Shown: positions 4,957-7,340 of the stretch, piece after piece | Layout: the number at the start of each line of letters is the position of its first letter | How positions within the stretch are numbered: the stretch's first letter is position 1 | Assembly (NCBI GenBank): GCA_003153955.1 | Contig: PMCB01000021.1 | Coordinates: 16,124 to 23,463, forward strand | Direction: 5' to 3' | From: Dehalococcoidia bacterium | GTDB lineage: Bacteria; Chloroflexota; Dehalococcoidia; Dehalococcoidales; Fen-1064 | DNA length: 7,340 bases | Translations under genes and position numbers: made by a program | Notes under the pieces: model-generated | What the model saw: the letters and a program-made list of their open reading frames with translations, nothing else | Told to the model about the DNA's origin: nothing | Database searches by the model: none

Positions 4957-6306
4957 ATGCTGGAGGTTCTCTTGGGCAGTGAAGGCAAGAGAAAAATAAG
5001 ACTACACCTTAAAACCAATACCGAGCTTTTCCAACTGTATGAAGCCCAGTTAATCCTTCGTCACCGTTCTAAAGAAGCCCTGGAAGAAGCAAAGAGAGTA
5101 TTATCCCATTTTCGTGAATACCTTGGCGAATTTCCATCTTCCTCGGAATTAGCCGCTTCTTTTCTGGCACAGTTTGCCGACCGCAAAACAACCACGCTTT
5201 ACCGATATCACAGCATCATAAAAACATTTATGGCGTGGTATGGTGAACCCCTTGACAGTAAAATCCGTTTACCGCAAACAATTCCGGACTACGTGAAATC
5301 CGATGATATCGAGAAATTAAAAGAGGCGATGAAAAGCAAGCAAACGCATAAAAAAGTGATTGACAGAAATTTGCTGATTATTGAATTAGCAATAAAAACA
5401 GGATTGCGAAGAGGCGAGATTCACAATTTGTTGGTGAAAGACATCAATCTTGAACGGGGATATATTGAAGTGCATGGCGGCAAAGGCGAGAAAGACAGAA
5501 TCGTGGATTTGACTGCCTCGTTACAGCAATCGCTTACTGCATTTACCAAAGGGAAAAGGCCGGATGAGAGCGTTTTTGGAGTGAAGTCCAGCACGATATC
5601 GGGCATTATCCACTGGGCGACGCAAAAAGCCGATGTTGATATCCACACACATTCATTGCGGCATCATTTCGGGCAGAGTTTAATCGACACCGGTACCGAT
5701 CTTGAAACTGCGCGCCGTCTGATGGGTCACAGCAGTGTAAAAACGACCCAGGTTTACATCGGGAGAACCGACAAACAAAGGCGTGAGGCAATAAACCGCC
5801 TTGAATCAACTCCCATAAACGACAACAACGCAGCCAAAGATGTTAAGGATGTCATTGAAAATGACTCAAAACTTCATTTGCGCGTCAGAGAAGTTGATTT
5901 GATCGGATCATCCAAAGGAACCTACTTAGTTTTGCTGCGATTAATTTTTGTCAATTCGTCTCCTATGGGAAAAACAGTTTACCATATCGGGTCGGGCGCG
6001 CCTACGAAAGAATTTGTTTCTAATCCGGTGTTGGAAACGTCTGAAGGTAATTCAAGAGTAAAAGTAAATATTTCGCACAATAAAAAGATAACCGCCTTGG
6101 TCGATAAACAAGAATTATTAATACTTCCCATCGATATTCCTGCTTACGAATCATGCAGTTATTTGATGCCCTTGGAAATTCATCCACAACTAAAAAATGC
6201 TGCAACTCCTCAAGCACAACTTTATTTAGAGGCGGACGATATATGCGGTAAAACGATTGCTTCCTTTGAAGGCGGTATTGAATTAAGGAGGTACACAGTT
6301 CCTTAA
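4957..6306 (+). CDS. tyrosine recombinase/integrase with a C-terminal extension
   Basis: 449 residues from the ATG at 4957. The frame is open back to 4840, but that part only translates the tRNA and its flanks. A TTG at 4972 has GGAGG (4962-4966) five bases upstream and is a serious alternative start. An N-terminal SAM-like core-binding domain lies about 25-100. The catalytic domain follows with all residues present: R151 (TGLRRGEI), K176 (GGKGEKDR), H232 and R235 (THSLRHHFG), H258 (LMGHSS) and Y267 (TTQVYIG). The enzyme should cut and rejoin DNA at att sites, integrating or excising the element downstream of the tRNA. Integrases normally end about 20-30 residues after the Tyr. Here a linker near 287-303 leads into about 150 beta-rich residues (for example LVLLRLIFVNSSP and LPIDIPAYESCSYLMPLEI) that I do not recognise. 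They could be a fused accessory domain, perhaps a beta-sandwich. Confidence 0.93.
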   Translation: MLEVLLGSEGKRKIRLHLKTNTELFQLYEAQLILRHRSKEALEEAKRVLSHFREYLGEFPSSSELAASFLAQFADRKTTTLYRYHSIIKTFMAWYGEPLDSKIRLPQTIPDYVKSDDIEKLKEAMKSKQTHKKVIDRNLLIIELAIKTGLRRGEIHNLLVKDINLERGYIEVHGGKGEKDRIVDLTASLQQSLTAFTKGKRPDESVFGVKSSTISGIIHWATQKADVDIHTHSLRHHFGQSLIDTGTDLETARRLMGHSSVKTTQVYIGRTDKQRREAINRLESTPINDNNAAKDVKDVIENDSKLHLRVREVDLIGSSKGTYLVLLRLIFVNSSPMGKTVYHIGSGAPTKEFVSNPVLETSEGNSRVKVNISHNKKITALVDKQELLILPIDIPAYESCSYLMPLEIHPQLKNAATPQAQLYLEADDICGKTIASFEGGIELRRYTVP

Positions 6307-6482
6307 GAATGCCAAGATTGGTTTACAACGGACGGCAGATACATGGATGAAGTATGTTTGTTATTTGGTAAAAATCTGCCAATGTGTTTACGATCGGTCT
6401 CAAATCAGATATTCAGTTTATTGTGAAAGCAAACCTCAAGTCTATTATTGATCTGCGCAGTTTAAAAAGATTTAAATCGAAT
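6307..6482. other. AT-rich gap with no gene seen
   Basis: The 176 bases between the integrase stop and the TPR pseudogene have no credible open frame. The only structures are a distant GGCAGAT (6334-6340) / ATCTGCC (6374-6380) inverted pair and the palindrome GATTTAAATC near 6470-6480. Neither looks like a clear terminator for the convergent genes. Confidence 0.6.
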
Positions 6483-6995
6483 TTAAGCAGGGTTGGGGCT
6501 GGTTTTAAGTACCTGCTTATATGCTTTGAGGGCTTTGTCGTGTCTGCCTAAATCATCAAGAATCAAGGCTAGATTCTTCCAAATTTTGTATGTCTTGGGT
6601 CTGCCATCTTGTTAAGCTTAGTCAAAGCAAGACCCCTGTTAACCACTCCATTGCGTCTTTGCGGTTGATTTCCGTTTCTCTCATGAATGCAATCAGCGCT
6701 TCATGGTACTTTCCCAACAGGAGCAAAGACTCGCCTTTGCCATTTAATACGCCTTGATTCTTCGGATCTATTTTAATAGCTAAAGGTAGTGACACTTTCA
6801 TAAAAGCGGTAGGAATCCATGAGAGCTTTTCTTTGGCATATAAATCTTTGACATTTCCAGGATCAATCCCCAATGCCGGATCGTAAGCTGCGATTGACTC
6901 TTTGTATCTCTGCAATTTAAACAAAATATTTCCTTTATTGTTCCACGCTTCTGCGTCGAAAAAATCTGATTTGATAGTTTCATCATATAGCATTG
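6483..6995 (-). pseudogene. tetratricopeptide-repeat protein, broken by several frameshifts
   Basis: Recognisable TPR helices run on the minus strand but in changing frames. From 6993 the frame reads AEAWNNKGNILFKLQRYKES and AYDPALGIDPGN. At about 6826-6782 the continuation ALMDSYRFYESVTTF is in another frame. The first frame resumes with AIKIDPKN, GKGESLLLLGKYHEALIAF and ends at 6622. NRGLALTKLNKMADP (about 6640-6596) lies in a different frame, and the last repeat, WKNLALILDDLGRHDKALKA, ends in SPNPA and TAA at 6485-6483 in a third. At least four frame changes mean no intact product. TPRs are protein-interaction scaffolds; the original partner is unknown. The upstream part of the gene is replaced by the recombinase stub, pointing to a deletion or rearrangement near 6993-7000. 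The longest remaining open frame is 123 codons. Confidence 0.75.
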
Positions 6996-7211
6996 CTTTC
7001 GGGCATCCATCATCAGACGGCTGAATCCAGGCCGGTCGTCAGTCGCGCCGCTGACACCGGGATCGACATATTCCCCGGCGATTTCCCATCCCATCGAATC
7101 CGCGTATTTCCGGAGGGCTGATAACTGAGTATCAATCGAGACCCCTTCTTTGGCCTGCTCTTCGGTGCTGACCAGAGCATACACTGCAACTCTTGGTTTA
7201 GTGGTATTCAT
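6994..7211 (-). pseudogene. N-terminal fragment of a large serine recombinase (resolvase family)
   Basis: ATG at 7211 behind AAGGAGG (7223-7217) starts a clear resolvase N-terminus: RVAVYALVSTEEQAKEGVS, then SALRKYADSMGWE, EYVDPGVSGATDDRPGF and LMMDARKQ. The fragment stops after about 73 residues, where the catalytic domain should continue for about another 70 residues before the recombinase and zinc-ribbon domains of a protein of 450-550 residues. After the junction the frame runs out of phase through TPR DNA to a stop at 6798, giving a chimeric 137-residue ORF. Within the active site the family's Y-x-R-V-S-T motif reads YALVST: the nucleophile Ser15 remains but the catalytic Arg is Leu13, one base from CGG. 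The fragment is thus doubly inactive. Its promoter and ribosome binding site look intact. Confidence 0.85.
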
Positions 7212-7242
7212 TTGTACCTCCTTCTGCGACAACCTAGAAAAA

Positions 7243-7261
7243 ACTAATTGTATAAATTAGT
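7243..7261. repeat. inverted repeat in the recombinase leader (ACTAATT / AATTAGT)
   Basis: Seven-base perfect arms around GTATA, lying between the divergent promoters and the recombinase start. It is within the expected 5' leader on the minus strand, about 30 bases before the ATG. It could be an operator for an element-encoded repressor or a leader hairpin. Confidence 0.45.
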
Positions 7262-7262
7262 G

Positions 7263-7291
7263 TTGCTATTTTCAAAATATAGTGGTATTAT
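7263..7291 (+). promoter_or_regulatory. rightward promoter toward a gene beyond the window
   Basis: TTGCTA (7263-7268) and TATTAT (7286-7291) are 17 bases apart on the plus strand. An AAGGAG at 7329-7334 follows about 38 bases later. The -10 element is shared with the opposing promoter. No plus-strand coding sequence is visible before the edge. Confidence 0.5.
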
Positions 7292-7315
7292 AACTGAAAA
7301 TATAAGTTAACGCAA
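7287..7315 (-). promoter_or_regulatory. leftward promoter of the serine recombinase fragment
   Basis: Minus-strand TTGCGT (7315-7310) and a consensus TATAAT (7292-7287) have a 17-base spacer. The leader to the ATG at 7211 would be about 65-70 nt and contains the 7243-7261 inverted repeat. Its -10 occupies the same bases as the -10 of the rightward promoter. Confidence 0.55.
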
Positions 7316-7328
7316 GAGAATATTTGAA

Positions 7329-7334
7329 AAGGAG
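7329..7334 (+). promoter_or_regulatory. ribosome binding site of a gene starting past the right edge
   Basis: AAGGAG ends six bases before the last base of the window, so a start codon would be expected at about 7341. With the rightward promoter behind it, this suggests a divergent gene, perhaps a regulator of the element. Nothing of its coding sequence is visible. Confidence 0.4.
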
Positions 7335-7340
7335 TTATTC

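Noticed and set aside
6798..7232. Intact 144-residue protein including seven residues before the ATG at 7211
   Set aside because: The strong AAGGAGG serves the ATG at 7211, and the part below about 6994 is out-of-frame TPR sequence rather than a real domain.

Overview
The window is a piece of a bacterial chromosome. The gene families (PadR repressor, heterodimeric ABC exporter, two-TM K+ channel with an RCK domain) and the GC-rich hairpin repeats between genes would suit a Chloroflexota/Dehalococcoidia-type or other anaerobic genome, but that placement is a weak inference. The left part looks like stable chromosome. The part to the right of a tRNA gene at 4844-4915 looks accessory and partly decayed.

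Left block (1-2713, all on the minus strand): a compact operon reading padR, then a 598-residue ABC exporter half-transporter, then a second half-transporter that runs off the left edge. The first half-transporter has Asp at the catalytic-Glu position and Gln at the H-loop His position. These are the marks of the degenerate-site subunit of a heterodimeric exporter (LmrCD, BmrCD and TM287/288 type). The padR gene has a good sigma70-like promoter with a near-palindrome in its spacer, so the arrangement resembles lmrR-lmrCD: a PadR sensor repressing itself and a multidrug-type exporter.

Middle block (about 2740-3790): about 1 kb with no convincing long gene. It carries several GC-rich or perfect hairpins that look like dispersed REP/MITE-like repeats. 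It also has one weak small ORF on the minus strand (3211-3405) with a promoter-like pair of hexamers upstream.

Centre (3806-4795, plus strand): a two-TM K+ channel fused to a cytoplasmic RCK (TrkA-N/TrkA-C) module. It has an unusual filter sequence (TVGFS) and an internal ATG at residue 99 behind a perfect Shine-Dalgarno sequence. That is the layout used by MthK to make a free RCK subunit.

Right block (4844-7340): a CAU-anticodon tRNA is followed 41 nt later by a tyrosine recombinase, the classic signature of an element integrated at a tRNA 3' end. The integrase carries an unexplained C-terminal domain of about 150 residues. Beyond it lie a TPR-protein pseudogene broken by several frameshifts and the N-terminal stub of a large serine recombinase that has lost its catalytic Arg. 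The right edge holds two overlapping divergent promoters, one reading leftward into the recombinase stub and one reading rightward to a gene that probably starts just past base 7340. I see no clearly new multi-gene system. The best candidates for something undescribed are the integrase C-terminal domain and the divergent switch-like region at the right edge.
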